NCBI GenBank assembly: GCA_902794825.1
Contig: CADBIU010000041.1
Span: 1 to 37,815, forward strand
Source: an uncultured Lachnospiraceae bacterium
GTDB taxonomy: Bacteria > Bacillota > Clostridia > Lachnospirales > Lachnospiraceae
DNA: 37,815 nucleotides
Reading direction: 5' to 3'
Part shown: in pieces, positions 7,142 to 15,644 of the stretch
Position numbering within the stretch: the stretch's first letter is position 1
Layout: each line of letters opens with the position of its first letter
Notes under the pieces: generated by a model
Databases searched by the model: none
Told to the model about the DNA's origin: nothing
What the model saw: only the letters and a program-made list of their open reading frames with translations
Translations under genes and position numbers: made by a program

Positions 7142-7560
7142 CTCCATCGGGTATGGCTAAATCGAAATATGGATGGAGCCCATTTGGACGTTTTTGAGCA
7201 TGCGCTCCATCGGATTTGGCTGAAGGCCATATGTCGGTGGAGCTCATTAGGACGTTCTAAAGCTTGATCTCCATCAAACTTGAATGAAGACTCATTATGG
7301 ATGGAGAGTTTGCTTTAACAAACACCATCCGAATTGACGACAATCCGTATGTGGCTGGAAGATTTGTGCCAGGCAGGCATTGAACAAACCATCCGATTTG
7401 ACGACATGCCGTATGTGGCTGGAAGATTTGTGCCAGGCAGGTATTGAACAAACCATCCGATTTGACGACATGCCGTATGTAGCTGGATAGTTTGTGCCAG
7501 GCACATTTCACACACCATCCGATTTGACAATGGGCCGTAAAAGGATGGAGAGTAAGTGCC
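7142..7560 (+). repeat. Array of seven ~64-nt degenerate repeats with hairpin potential
   Basis: Units begin with a CTCCATC/CACCATCC/AACCATCC motif at 7142, 7205, 7269, 7323, 7387, 7451 and 7513, so spacing is 63, 64, 54, 64, 64 and 62 nt. Units 4-6 are closely alike across their whole length (ATTTGTGCCAGGCA is shared); units 1-2 share a different second half (GGACGTT). In several units the start pairs with a downstream GATGGAG (7142-7148 with 7172-7178; 7269-7275 with 7300-7306; 7515-7520 with 7543-7548), giving 6- to 7-bp stems. The period is not a multiple of three, so this is not a protein repeat. It fills the gap between the lipoprotein gene and tsaE; function unknown. Confidence 0.85.
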
Positions 7561-7608
7561 GGACAAGCCGTGGAGATGTCCGCCGTAACTCCTTAAGCAC
7601 TCCATTGC

Positions 7609-7637
7609 TTGTTTTCATGAGACAATTGTGGAATAAT
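7609..7637 (+). promoter_or_regulatory. Weak candidate promoter for the tsaE operon
   Basis: TTGTTT (7609-7614), a 17-nt spacer and AATAAT (7632-7637). It overlaps the annotated tsaE start, which would imply a leaderless transcript or initiation at a later ATG (7645 or 7657). Both promoter and start remain uncertain. Confidence 0.25.
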
Positions 7638-8094
7638 GTGTATTATGGATACGACTATGAAAAAAAAGGTAATGGAAACCTCCTGCATGGAGGAAACAGC
7701 AAAATATGCATTTGAAATGGCTCAGAACGCCGAACCGGGGCAGGTCTTTGCCCTGATCGGCGATCTTGGTGTGGGCAAGACTGTCTTCACGAAGGGATTC
7801 GCGGAGGGACTGGGAATAGAGGAGCCCGTGAGTTCGCCCACCTTTACGATTCTGCAGATCTATGAGGAGGGAAGGCTTCCTCTGTATCATTTTGACGTCT
7901 ACAGGATCGAGGAGCCCGAGGAGATGGAAGAGGTCGGATTCGATGACTATATCTACGGGGACGGAGTCTGCCTTATTGAGTGGGCTAACAGGATCGAGGA
8001 GATCCTGCCGGAGGAGACGATCTATATAGTGATCGAGAAGGATCTGGAGAAGGGCATGGACTATCGCAAGATCACAGTAGTCAGGCCTGAATAA
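7636..8094 (+). CDS. tsaE: tRNA t6A biosynthesis ATPase TsaE
   Basis: 152 residues. TsaE binds and hydrolyses ATP in the TsaB-TsaD-TsaE complex that transfers threonylcarbamoyl to A37 of ANN-decoding tRNAs. Walker A is GDLGVGKTVFTKG (about residues 43-55); SSPTFTILQIYE, YHFDVYRI and LIEWANRI are the standard family blocks. Length is normal. The start is doubtful: ATGs at 7636, 7645 and 7657 are all in frame and none has a strong ribosome site. First gene of a long same-strand run with tsaB 27 nt downstream, the arrangement common in Clostridia. Confidence 0.93.
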   Translation: MCIMDTTMKKKVMETSCMEETAKYAFEMAQNAEPGQVFALIGDLGVGKTVFTKGFAEGLGIEEPVSSPTFTILQIYEEGRLPLYHFDVYRIEEPEEMEEVGFDDYIYGDGVCLIEWANRIEEILPEETIYIVIEKDLEKGMDYRKITVVRPE

Positions 8095-8121
8095 TAAATA
8101 CAGCACAAGGAAGAAGTATTA

Positions 8122-8844
8122 ATGAGAATTCTAGCAATAGAAGCTTCCGGCCCTGTGGCCGGATGTGCGCTTTGGGAGGATGGAACTCTCACGGCGGAGT
8201 ATAGTGTTCAGTATAAGAAAAAGCATTCCCAGAGCCTGGTCCCCATGCTCAGCGAGATGAGCGGAATGGTGGATCTGGAACTGTCGTCGATCGACTTTAT
8301 CGCCGTGACGAAAGGCCCCGGGTCTTTTACAGGACTCAGGATCGGGGCGGCAACAGTGAAGGGGCTGGGACTGGCGCTCGATAAGCCGGTGCTTCCGGTT
8401 CCGACGGTGGATTCGCTGGCTTGCAACCTGTACGGAACAGACCGCCTGATCTGTCCTTTGATGGACGCGAGAAGGCAGCAGGTCTATACGGGAATTTATG
8501 AAAACAGAGATGGTCTTAAGGTGCTGCGCCCTCAGTGTGTTGTGGCGCTGGCTGAAATTGTGAAGGAACTTAACACGCTCGGCAGGGAAGTGATCTTTGT
8601 AGGGGATGGTGTGCCGGTGAGTGAGAAGGCGCTGGCGGAGACAATGGAGGTGCCCTATCTTTTGGCACCTGCGCATTTGAACAGGCAGAGAGCGGCTTCT
8701 ACAGCTGTGAGGGCGGCTCAGCTCTATGAGGAGTGCGGAGAGGCTGCGCTGGTTTCCGCGGACGATTTCAGGCCGGAGTATCTCAGGGTCCCGCAGGCAG
8801 AGCGGGAGCGCGGCGACAAGCGCAACTACAAGGTGTTCGTGTAA
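8122..8844 (+). CDS. tsaB: tRNA threonylcarbamoyladenosine biosynthesis protein TsaB
   Basis: 240 residues. TsaB is the inactive ASKHA-fold partner that dimerises with TsaD for t6A synthesis. MRILAIEASGPVAGCALWEDG is the N-terminal phosphate-1-like strand pair; KGPGSFTGLRIGAATVKGLGLAL is the family signature, and PLMDARRQQVYTGIY follows as expected. AAGGAAG ahead of the ATG supports the start. The end ADDFRPEYLRVPQAER is typical of the family. The final 25 nt of the gene region are echoed as an imperfect direct repeat across the start of rimI. Confidence 0.95.
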   Translation: MRILAIEASGPVAGCALWEDGTLTAEYSVQYKKKHSQSLVPMLSEMSGMVDLELSSIDFIAVTKGPGSFTGLRIGAATVKGLGLALDKPVLPVPTVDSLACNLYGTDRLICPLMDARRQQVYTGIYENRDGLKVLRPQCVVALAEIVKELNTLGREVIFVGDGVPVSEKALAETMEVPYLLAPAHLNRQRAASTAVRAAQLYEECGEAALVSADDFRPEYLRVPQAERERGDKRNYKVFV

Positions 8845-8891
8845 CGCGGAAGATCGCTTGGACTAAAAGGTATTCGTATAATGCGGGAGAT
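8830..8891 (+). repeat. Imperfect 25-nt direct repeat spanning the tsaB end and rimI start
   Basis: 8830-8854 and 8867-8891 match at 21 of 25 positions (cores GTGTTCGTGTAACGCGG and GTATTCGTATAATGCGG). In the first copy the sequence contains the tsaB stop; in the second the change TAACG to TAATG supplies the rimI start codon. The offset is 37 nt. Confidence 0.8.
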
Positions 8892-9348
8892 TGAGGATAT
8901 TGTGATCCGCCGGATGACGGCGGATGATATCGGGCAGGTGCTGGAGGTGGAGCGCGCGTGCTTTTCGGAGCCGTGGTCAGCGGAGGTCTTTTCGGCGACA
9001 CTGCTGCTGCCATACGCGCACTATTACGTGGCGGAGATCACAGAGGAAAACGGCACGGCCAGGATCATCGGCGAGTGCGGCGTAAGAGATATTGTCGGAG
9101 AGGGTGAGATTACTAACGTGGCGGTTCACCCCGACTGGCAGGGGATGGGCGTAGCCGGGAAGATGCTCGGAACGGCGCTGGAGAGGTCCCTGCAGGAAGG
9201 AATGACGGCGTTTACTTTGGAAGTCAGGGCGGGGAACCGTCCGGCGATCGCGCTGTATAAGAAATTCGGATTTCACACAGAGGGGATCAGGGCCGACTTT
9301 TATGATAAGCCGGTGGAGGACGCCCTCATAATGTGGCGAAGAAAATAA
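8881..9348 (+). CDS. rimI: Ribosomal protein S18 alanine N-acetyltransferase (RimI-like GNAT)
   Basis: 155 residues, GNAT acetyltransferase. IRRMTADDIGQVLEVERACFSEPWS is the usual RimI start, TNVAVHPDWQGMGVAGKML contains the acetyl-CoA pyrophosphate loop (Q-G-M-G-V-A), and LEVRAGNRPAIALYKKFGF is motif B with the conserved Asn and Tyr. RimI acetylates the N-terminal Ala of S18, and in Firmicutes it is regularly found between tsaB and tsaD. AAAAGG ten nt upstream of the ATG is a modest ribosome site. Confidence 0.9.
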   Translation: MREIEDIVIRRMTADDIGQVLEVERACFSEPWSAEVFSATLLLPYAHYYVAEITEENGTARIIGECGVRDIVGEGEITNVAVHPDWQGMGVAGKMLGTALERSLQEGMTAFTLEVRAGNRPAIALYKKFGFHTEGIRADFYDKPVEDALIMWRRK

Positions 9349-9359
9349 ATGAGGTATAT

Positions 9360-10252
9360 ATGATTGATGTTTGTCTTCTTGGATCGGGCGGGATGATGCC
9401 CCTTCCTTACCGCTCGGCAGGAGCATCCTGATCGACTGCGGCGAGGGAACCCAGGTGGCGCTGCGGCGCAAGGGATGGAGCCCCAAGCCCATTGACCTGA
9501 TTCTTTTTACCCATTATCACGCAGATCATATCAGCGGACTGCCCGGTCTTCTTCTGACAATGGGCAATGCCGAGAGAACGGAGCCCCTCCTGGTGGCGGG
9601 ACCAAGAGGTCTTGAGAAAGTGGTGAATTCGCTTCGGGTAATCGCACCGGAGCTTCCCTTTGAGATCCAGTTCAAGGAGATCAGGGAGCCGGAGGAGTCC
9701 TTCAAACTTCCCGGCGACAAGGATTTTACCATTCACGCATACCGCGTGAACCATAATGTGACCTGTTACTGCTACGCGATGACGCTGGACCGCACCGGCA
9801 AGTTCGACGTCGCCCGTGCGATGGCACTGGATATTCCCAAGCCTTATTGGAACAGGCTGCAGAAGGGCGAGATCATTGAGACAGAGAACGGCATCCTGAC
9901 TCCGGATATGGTCCTGGGGCCTTCAAGAAAGGGCCTCAAGGTCGGCTATTGCACGGACACAAGGCCCTGTGAGGGCGCGGTTAAAGCCGCGGAAGGTGCT
10001 GATCTGTTCATCTGCGAAGGAATGTACGGGGAAGAGGACAAAACAGCGAAGGCCAGGGAGCACAAACACATGACTTTTGCCGAGGCGGCGCAGATCGCGA
10101 AAAAGGCGAATCCGGCCAAGATGTGGCTCACTCACTACAGCCCGTCGCTGACACATCCCGAGGAGTTCATGCCGGTTGTCTGGAAGATATTTCCGGCGGC
10201 GGCTCCCGGCAAAGACGGAAAGAGCATAGAACTGCAGTTTACAGAAGAATGA
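9360..10252 (+). pseudogene. rnz: Ribonuclease Z with short N-terminal deletion/frameshift
   Basis: RNase Z cuts the 3' trailer from tRNA precursors. GAGGT precedes the ATG at 9360, which encodes MIDVCLLGSGGMMPLPYR, a typical family N-terminus. The frame then runs into TGA. From 9416, in another frame, the sequence continues GRSILIDCGEGTQVALRRKGW and then the metal-binding THYHADHISGLPGLL and the rest of the enzyme to 10252. Family members carry about ten residues (WLT..L..R.N) between PLPYR and GR; only two bases (9414-9415) remain, so about 28 nt are missing. The remaining 280 residues look intact. It could be a real mutation or an assembly error. Confidence 0.85.
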
Positions 10253-10297
10253 AGAATCAACGGTAAACTGATCATAGTAATGAAAATGAAGGATACA

Positions 10298-11264
10298 ATG
10301 GATAAAGACATCACTATTTTGGCTATAGAATCGAGCTGCGACGAGACAGCCGCTTCTGTAGTGGTAAACGGGAGGGACGTTCTTTCAAACGTGATCTCCT
10401 CCCAGATCGACATACATACACTTTACGGCGGCGTAGTGCCGGAGATCGCTTCGAGAAAGCACACCGAGAGGATCAACCAGGTGGTGAAAAAGGGCCTGTA
10501 CGAGGCAGGCAAGACCCTGCAGGATATGGACGCCATTGCCGTCACCTATGGACCGGGCCTTGTGGGACCGCTCCTGATCGGAGTTTCCGAGGCAAAGGCG
10601 CTGAGCTTCGCGACGGGAATCCCGCTGATCGGCGTGCACCACATCGAGGGGCACATCAGCGCGAACTATATCGCCAACAAGGACCTGGAGCCTCCCTTCG
10701 CGTGTCTTGTGGTGTCCGGAGGACACACACATCTGGTGCTGGTTAAGGAATACGGCGAGTACGAGATCCTGGGACGGACCCAGGACGACGCAGCAGGTGA
10801 GGCTTTTGACAAGGTGGCCAGGGAGATCGGTTTGGGATATCCCGGCGGGCCCAAGATCGACAAGTTCCCGTTACGACTTCAGCTTCAGCGGCATGAAGTC
10901 TTCGGTGCTCAATTACCTCAACACCTGCAAGATGAAAAATATCAAGATCTCTGTGCCTGACGTGGCGGCCTCTTTCCAGCAGGCTGTGGTCGACGTTCTG
11001 GTCTCCCATGCGATGTGGGCAGTGGAGGAGTTCCATCTGACCAAATTCGCGCTGGCTGGCGGCGTCGCATCCAACACGGCGCTGAGAGCTGCTATGGAGA
11101 AGGCCTGCGCAGAGAGAGGCGTGGAGTTCTTCTGCCCGCCGCCGATCCTGTGCACTGATAACGCGGCAATGATCGGCAGCGCAGCGTATTATGAATACAT
11201 AAAAGGCGTTCGAAGCGGTCTGGATCTCAACGCGAAGCCCGGACTGAGATTGGGGGAGAGATGA
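10298..11264 (+). pseudogene. tsaD: tRNA N6-adenosine threonylcarbamoyltransferase TsaD, internal deletion/frameshift
   Basis: TsaD is the catalytic subunit of t6A synthesis. The first frame holds [16 protein letters not shown], the metal-binding [21 protein letters not shown] and [24 protein letters not shown]. It leaves frame after 10864. The rest ([44 protein letters not shown]) continues in another frame from 10872 to 11264. Relatives have about 20 residues between PKIDK and YDFSFSG (LAKEG...A.KFPR...EG); only seven nt remain, so roughly 55 nt are lost. All catalytic and metal residues outside the gap are kept. ATG at 10298 has GAAGGA just upstream; 10280 is an alternative. The gene is usually essential, so the lesion is suspicious. 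Confidence 0.88.
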
Positions 11265-11995
11265 ATATGTGTCAAAAAAGAGAGCGCTGCACAGTTCTCC
11301 TTATGGCTGCGGGAAGCGGCCTTCGCATGGGCGGAGAAACTCGAAAGCAGTACATTGATGTTAAGGGAAGACCTCTGTTCACATACGCTTTGGAGACTTT
11401 TGATCGAAGCGATATCATCACGGACATCATGATCGTGGTTCCGGAAGGCGACCAGGAGTATTGCAGGGAGATCGTGGAGACTTGCGGACTCGCGGGTAAG
11501 GTACGTAGGATCGTCGCAGGAGGAAGGGAGCGCTGCTTCTCAGTTCACAACGGACTGCAGGCGGTGGACTGGCCTTGTGACTATGTTTTTATCCACGATT
11601 CAGCCCGGCCTTTCATCGATGATGACACAATGGAGAGACTTCTGGACGAGGTGCGGATCAGTAAAGCCTGCATTGCAGCTGTTCCCACCAAGGATACAGT
11701 CAAGATCGCCGATCAGGACGGATTTGTGGCACAGACGCCGAACAGGAAAGATGTATGGCTGGTGCAGACGCCTCAGGTTTTTGACTTCGAACTGATCAAA
11801 AAGGCGCATGAGGAGATGGTGGAACAGTACGATGAACTGCTCAAAAAGGGTGTGACCATCACGGATGACGCTATGGTGGCGGAAACCTTTACCGGATACC
11901 GGGTCAAACTTGTGATGGCGAACTACCGCAATATAAAAGTGACTACGCCGGAGGACATGGATACTGTAGCCGCTTACATGAAAGGGCGGCACTGA
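11261..11995 (+). CDS. ispD: 2-C-methyl-D-erythritol 4-phosphate cytidylyltransferase (IspD)
   Basis: 244 residues. IspD condenses MEP with CTP in the non-mevalonate isoprenoid pathway. [34 protein letters not shown] is the nucleotide-binding start (AAGxGxRM...KQ), [15 protein letters not shown] and [10 protein letters not shown] are the conserved substrate loops, and [13 protein letters not shown] with [13 protein letters not shown] completes the family pattern. The ATG overlaps the tsaD stop (ATGA), so coupled translation is likely; an ATG at 11267 is an alternative. Confidence 0.95.
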   Translation: MNMCQKRERCTVLLMAAGSGLRMGGETRKQYIDVKGRPLFTYALETFDRSDIITDIMIVVPEGDQEYCREIVETCGLAGKVRRIVAGGRERCFSVHNGLQAVDWPCDYVFIHDSARPFIDDDTMERLLDEVRISKACIAAVPTKDTVKIADQDGFVAQTPNRKDVWLVQTPQVFDFELIKKAHEEMVEQYDELLKKGVTITDDAMVAETFTGYRVKLVMANYRNIKVTTPEDMDTVAAYMKGRH

Positions 11996-12015
11996 ACGGC
12001 TGAAAGCGAGGCAGT

Positions 12016-15000
12016 ATGGCTTTTACACATCTGCACGTCCACACCGAGTATTCGCTGCTGGACGGCTCCAATAAGATCAAGGAATATGTAAAGCGCGTCA
12101 AAGAGCTTGGAATGGACAGCGCGGCCATAACCGATCACGGCGTCATGTACGGCGTGATCGATTTTTATAAAGCGGCAAAAGAGGCAGGCATCAAGCCCAT
12201 CATCGGATGCGAGGTCTATGTGGCGCCCGGTTCGAGGTTTGACAGAGAACAGGGGGCGGGAGATGACCGCTATTACCATCTGATCCTTCTGGCGGAGAAC
12301 AACAAGGGCTACGCCAACCTGATGAAAATAGTCAGCCGTTCCTTCACGGAGGGGTATTACTATAAGCCGAGGGTTGACGTAGAACTGCTGCGGGAGTTCC
12401 ACGAGGGTATTATCGCTTCCAGCGCATGCCTGGCCGGAGAAGTCGCAAGGAATATAGTCAGGGATGATATTGCAGCCGCGGATAAGGCAGCGCTGAAATA
12501 TCTGGATATCTTCGGGGAGGGGAATTTCTTTCTCGAGCTTCAGGACCACGGCTATCAGGACCAGCAGAAGGTGAACATGGCGCTCATGTCCATGAGCAAG
12601 CGCCTGGGGATCCCTCTGATCGCCACCAACGATATTCACTATACGTACGCCGAGGACGCGGAGGCGCACGATATTTTGCTGTGCATTCAGACAGGCAAGA
12701 AGCTCTCAGATGAGAACCGGATGCGGTATCCGGGCGGGCAGTTCTTCGTCAAGAGCGAGATGGAGATGCGCGCCTTGTTTCCTTATGCCCGGGAAGCGCT
12801 GGACAACACCCACAAGATCGCAGAGAGATGCAACGTGGAGATCGAGTTCGGCGTCACAAAGCTCCCTCATTTCGAGGTGCCGGAAGGCTATGATTCATGG
12901 ACTTACCTGAACAAGCTCTGCGACGACGGCATGAAGGAGCGCTATCCGAATGACGACGGCACTCTGCGGGAGAGACTGGAGTATGAGCTTAACACCATCC
13001 GCCAGATGGGCTATGTGGATTACTTCCTGATCGTTTGGGACTACATCAATTTCTCCAGGGAGCACGACATCATGGTCGGGCCCGGAAGAGGAAGCGCGGC
13101 GGGAAGTATCGCCGCCTACTGCCTGCATATCACGGACATTGATCCCATCAAGTATAATCTGCTCTTTGAGCGATTCCTGAATCCTGAGCGTGTTTCCATG
13201 CCCGATATCGACGTGGACTTCGGATTCGAGCGCAGAGGCGAAGTCATCGAGTACGTGACGCAGAAGTACGGGAAAGATAAGGTCATGCAGATCATCACCT
13301 TCGGTACTCTGCAGGCCAAGGGAGTGATCAGGGACGTGGGGCGTGTCATGGACCTCCCCTACGGATTCGTGGACTCCATCGCCAAAATGGTGCCGGCAGA
13401 GCTGGGCATGACTTTGGACAAGGCGCTGAAGCAGAATCCGGACATGAAGAAGGTGTATGAGGAGGACGACCGGGTCCGCAAACTCATCGACATGAGCCGG
13501 AGACTTGAGGGACTTCCCAGACACAGCAGCGTCCATGCGGCGGGTGTCGTCATCTGCTCCGAGCCTGCGGAAGACCTGGTTCCCCTTGCAAGGGCGGCGG
13601 ACGGCTCTGTGACCACCCAGTTTACTATGACGACGATCGAAGAACTGGGCCTTCTGAAAATGGATTTCCTGGGCCTGAGGACACTGACAGTCATTCAGAA
13701 TGCTGTTAACATGGCAAACCGCTCCATTGAGGAGGCGGGAGGAGTTTACCCTGTCCATGAGCCGGCTCTCGGCGGAGAGAAAGCGAGAGTTAAGGAAAAT
13801 CCCATCGGTTATCCCGTCGATCTCGCCAATCTGGACTACGCGGATCCGGCTGTCTTCGCTTCGATCTCAACCGGAAAAACGGACGGCGTCTTCCAGCTTG
13901 AATCCGGCGGAATGCAGGGATTCATGAAGGAGCTCCGCCCAGAGAATTTCGAGGACATCATTGCAGGGATCTCGCTCTACAGGCCGGGTCCTATGGATTT
14001 CATACCAAAATATATATTCGGCAAGAAGAATCCCGACAGGATCACCTACGACGCGAAGGAACTTGAGCCTATCCTGGAGCCCACATACGGATGTATCGTG
14101 TATCAGGAGCAGGTAATGCAGATCGTCCGGGATCTGGGCGGCTATACACTGGGCCGAAGCGACCTTGTGCGGCGCGCCATGTCCAAGAAGAAGCAGAAGG
14201 TCATGGAACAGGAGCGGCGCAATTTCGTCTACGGCAATCCCGAGGAAGGCGTTCCGGGATGCGCCGCAAAGGGGATCAGCACCCAGGTGGCGTCCCACAT
14301 CTACGACACGATGATGGACTTTGCCAAGTACGCTTTCAACAAGTCCCATGCGGCCTGCTATGCAGTGGTCGCTTACCAGACCGCGTGGCTCAAATACTAT
14401 TATCCGACGGAGTTCATGGCAGCTCTGATGACATCGGTCATCGATTTTCCCAACAAGGTGGCGGGCTATATTTTGACCTGCCGGAGTATGGGAATAAAAC
14501 TCCTGCCTCCCGACATCAATGAGGGAGAGGCCGGATTTTCCGTATCCGGCGGCGCGATCCGCTACGGACTGACAGCGATCAAAGGGGTCGGGAGACCTGT
14601 GATCGACGCCGTGATCGCGGAGAGAAAGGAGAGAGGGCCTTTCCGCGACCTGCACGATTTTCTGTCCCGCATGATCCTTAAAGACCGCGAGGTCAACAAG
14701 AGGGTCATCGAGAATTTCATAAAAGCGGGCGCGCTGGACTGCCTGGGAGCCACGCGCAAGCAGCTGATGAGCGTCTACATGAGGATGATGGACGACCTTT
14801 CCAGTTCCAAGAAGAACGATATGGCAGGGCAGATGTCCCTGTTCGACTTCGCGGACGAGGAGGACAAACAGGACTATATCATCACGATGCCCGACATCGG
14901 GGAGTATCCTAAGGAGCTGAAACTGGCTTTCGAGAAAGAAGTGCTGGGCATCTATGTCAGCGGCCATCCTCTGGAGGACTACATGGGCCTGTGGCGGAGC

Positions 15001-15549
15001 CATATCACTAAGCGTGTGTCTGACTTCCTTCTCGACGAGGAGACCGGAGAAGCAGGCGTAGAGGACGGAGAGAAAGCCGTCATCGGCGGCATGATCACTG
15101 CCAAAAAAGTGAAATACACCAAGAACAACAAAGTCATGGCATTTCTCGATGTCGAGGACATGACAGGCAGTATGGAAGTCATTGTTTTTCCGAATACTTA
15201 CGAGAAGGAAAGCGAGAAACTTATCGAGGACGGCAAAGTATTCCTGAGCGGCAGGGTTTCCCTGGAAGAGGAGCGCGACGGCAAACTGATCTGCGAGCAG
15301 GTCATCTCTTTTGACGCGGTCCCAAGAAAGCTCTGGATCCGCTTTGACGATCCGGCAAGCTACAGAAACGGCGCGGCGGACCTTAAAAGGATCATCGACG
15401 AGCACGGTGGACGGGACAAAGTAGTGATCTTTATCAAGAATCCCAGGATGAGGAAGGAGCTTCCGCCGGGACAGGGTGTGAAGGCTGACGAAACGCTTGT
15501 CAGAAGGCTCTCCGAGCGCTTCGGCGAAAATAATGTTATCCTCGCATGA
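12016..15549 (+). CDS. dnaE: DNA polymerase III alpha subunit, DnaE type
   Basis: 1177 residues. The N-terminal PHP domain begins FTHLHVHTEYSLLDG and contains AAITDHGVMYG. The polymerase core has GPGRGSAAGSIAAYCL near residue 355 and the catalytic PDIDVDF at residues 396-402, then the HSSVHAAGVVI, KTDGVFQLES and GCIVYQEQVMQI blocks. A C-terminal OB-fold (VIGGMITAKKVKYTKNNKVMAF, near residue 1020) precedes the last 150 residues. In low-GC Gram-positives DnaE works alongside PolC, extending primers on the lagging strand. GCGAGG upstream of the ATG is the ribosome site. Full length with no visible lesion. Confidence 0.97.
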   Translation: MAFTHLHVHTEYSLLDGSNKIKEYVKRVKELGMDSAAITDHGVMYGVIDFYKAAKEAGIKPIIGCEVYVAPGSRFDREQGAGDDRYYHLILLAENNKGYANLMKIVSRSFTEGYYYKPRVDVELLREFHEGIIASSACLAGEVARNIVRDDIAAADKAALKYLDIFGEGNFFLELQDHGYQDQQKVNMALMSMSKRLGIPLIATNDIHYTYAEDAEAHDILLCIQTGKKLSDENRMRYPGGQFFVKSEMEMRALFPYAREALDNTHKIAERCNVEIEFGVTKLPHFEVPEGYDSWTYLNKLCDDGMKERYPNDDGTLRERLEYELNTIRQMGYVDYFLIVWDYINFSREHDIMVGPGRGSAAGSIAAYCLHITDIDPIKYNLLFERFLNPERVSMPDIDVDFGFERRGEVIEYVTQKYGKDKVMQIITFGTLQAKGVIRDVGRVMDLPYGFVDSIAKMVPAELGMTLDKALKQNPDMKKVYEEDDRVRKLIDMSRRLEGLPRHSSVHAAGVVICSEPAEDLVPLARAADGSVTTQFTMTTIEELGLLKMDFLGLRTLTVIQNAVNMANRSIEEAGGVYPVHEPALGGEKARVKENPIGYPVDLANLDYADPAVFASISTGKTDGVFQLESGGMQGFMKELRPENFEDIIAGISLYRPGPMDFIPKYIFGKKNPDRITYDAKELEPILEPTYGCIVYQEQVMQIVRDLGGYTLGRSDLVRRAMSKKKQKVMEQERRNFVYGNPEEGVPGCAAKGISTQVASHIYDTMMDFAKYAFNKSHAACYAVVAYQTAWLKYYYPTEFMAALMTSVIDFPNKVAGYILTCRSMGIKLLPPDINEGEAGFSVSGGAIRYGLTAIKGVGRPVIDAVIAERKERGPFRDLHDFLSRMILKDREVNKRVIENFIKAGALDCLGATRKQLMSVYMRMMDDLSSSKKNDMAGQMSLFDFADEEDKQDYIITMPDIGEYPKELKLAFEKEVLGIYVSGHPLEDYMGLWRSHITKRVSDFLLDEETGEAGVEDGEKAVIGGMITAKKVKYTKNNKVMAFLDVEDMTGSMEVIVFPNTYEKESEKLIEDGKVFLSGRVSLEEERDGKLICEQVISFDAVPRKLWIRFDDPASYRNGAADLKRIIDEHGGRDKVVIFIKNPRMRKELPPGQGVKADETLVRRLSERFGENNVILA

Positions 15550-15559
15550 CCGAGAATAA

Positions 15560-15588
15560 TTGCAATGAGGCTGATATTAGGATAAAAT
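15560..15588 (+). promoter_or_regulatory. Predicted promoter for pfkA
   Basis: TTGCAA (15560-15565), a 17-nt spacer and TAAAAT (15583-15588), within the 95-nt gap after dnaE. Confidence 0.6.
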
Positions 15589-15644
15589 AATAGAGTATCA
15601 GGTTTAACTTTTTTCGAACCTTTGGGGATGCGGAGGCACCAGTT

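Noticed and set aside
7039-7247. Minus-strand small protein with QVHLK/QVQLK repeats
   Set aside because: Two overlapping minus-strand frames read the 15-nt repeats, but there is no ribosome site, and both are produced by the simple repeat itself.
7142-7560. CRISPR array interpretation of the ~64-nt repeats
   Set aside because: The repeat similarity covers nearly the whole unit rather than alternating with unique spacers, copies are degenerate, and no cas genes are present.
9360-11264. Programmed frameshifting or ribosome bypass as the explanation for rnz and tsaD
   Set aside because: Coding material is missing relative to the families, not inserted, so a translational skip could not restore the lost residues.
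13867-15405. 512-codon open frame on the minus strand opposite dnaE
   Set aside because: It is antisense to a full-length, unmistakable dnaE, has no recognisable motif or ribosome site, and its composition (rich in His, Asp, Leu, Arg) is that of a shadow frame.
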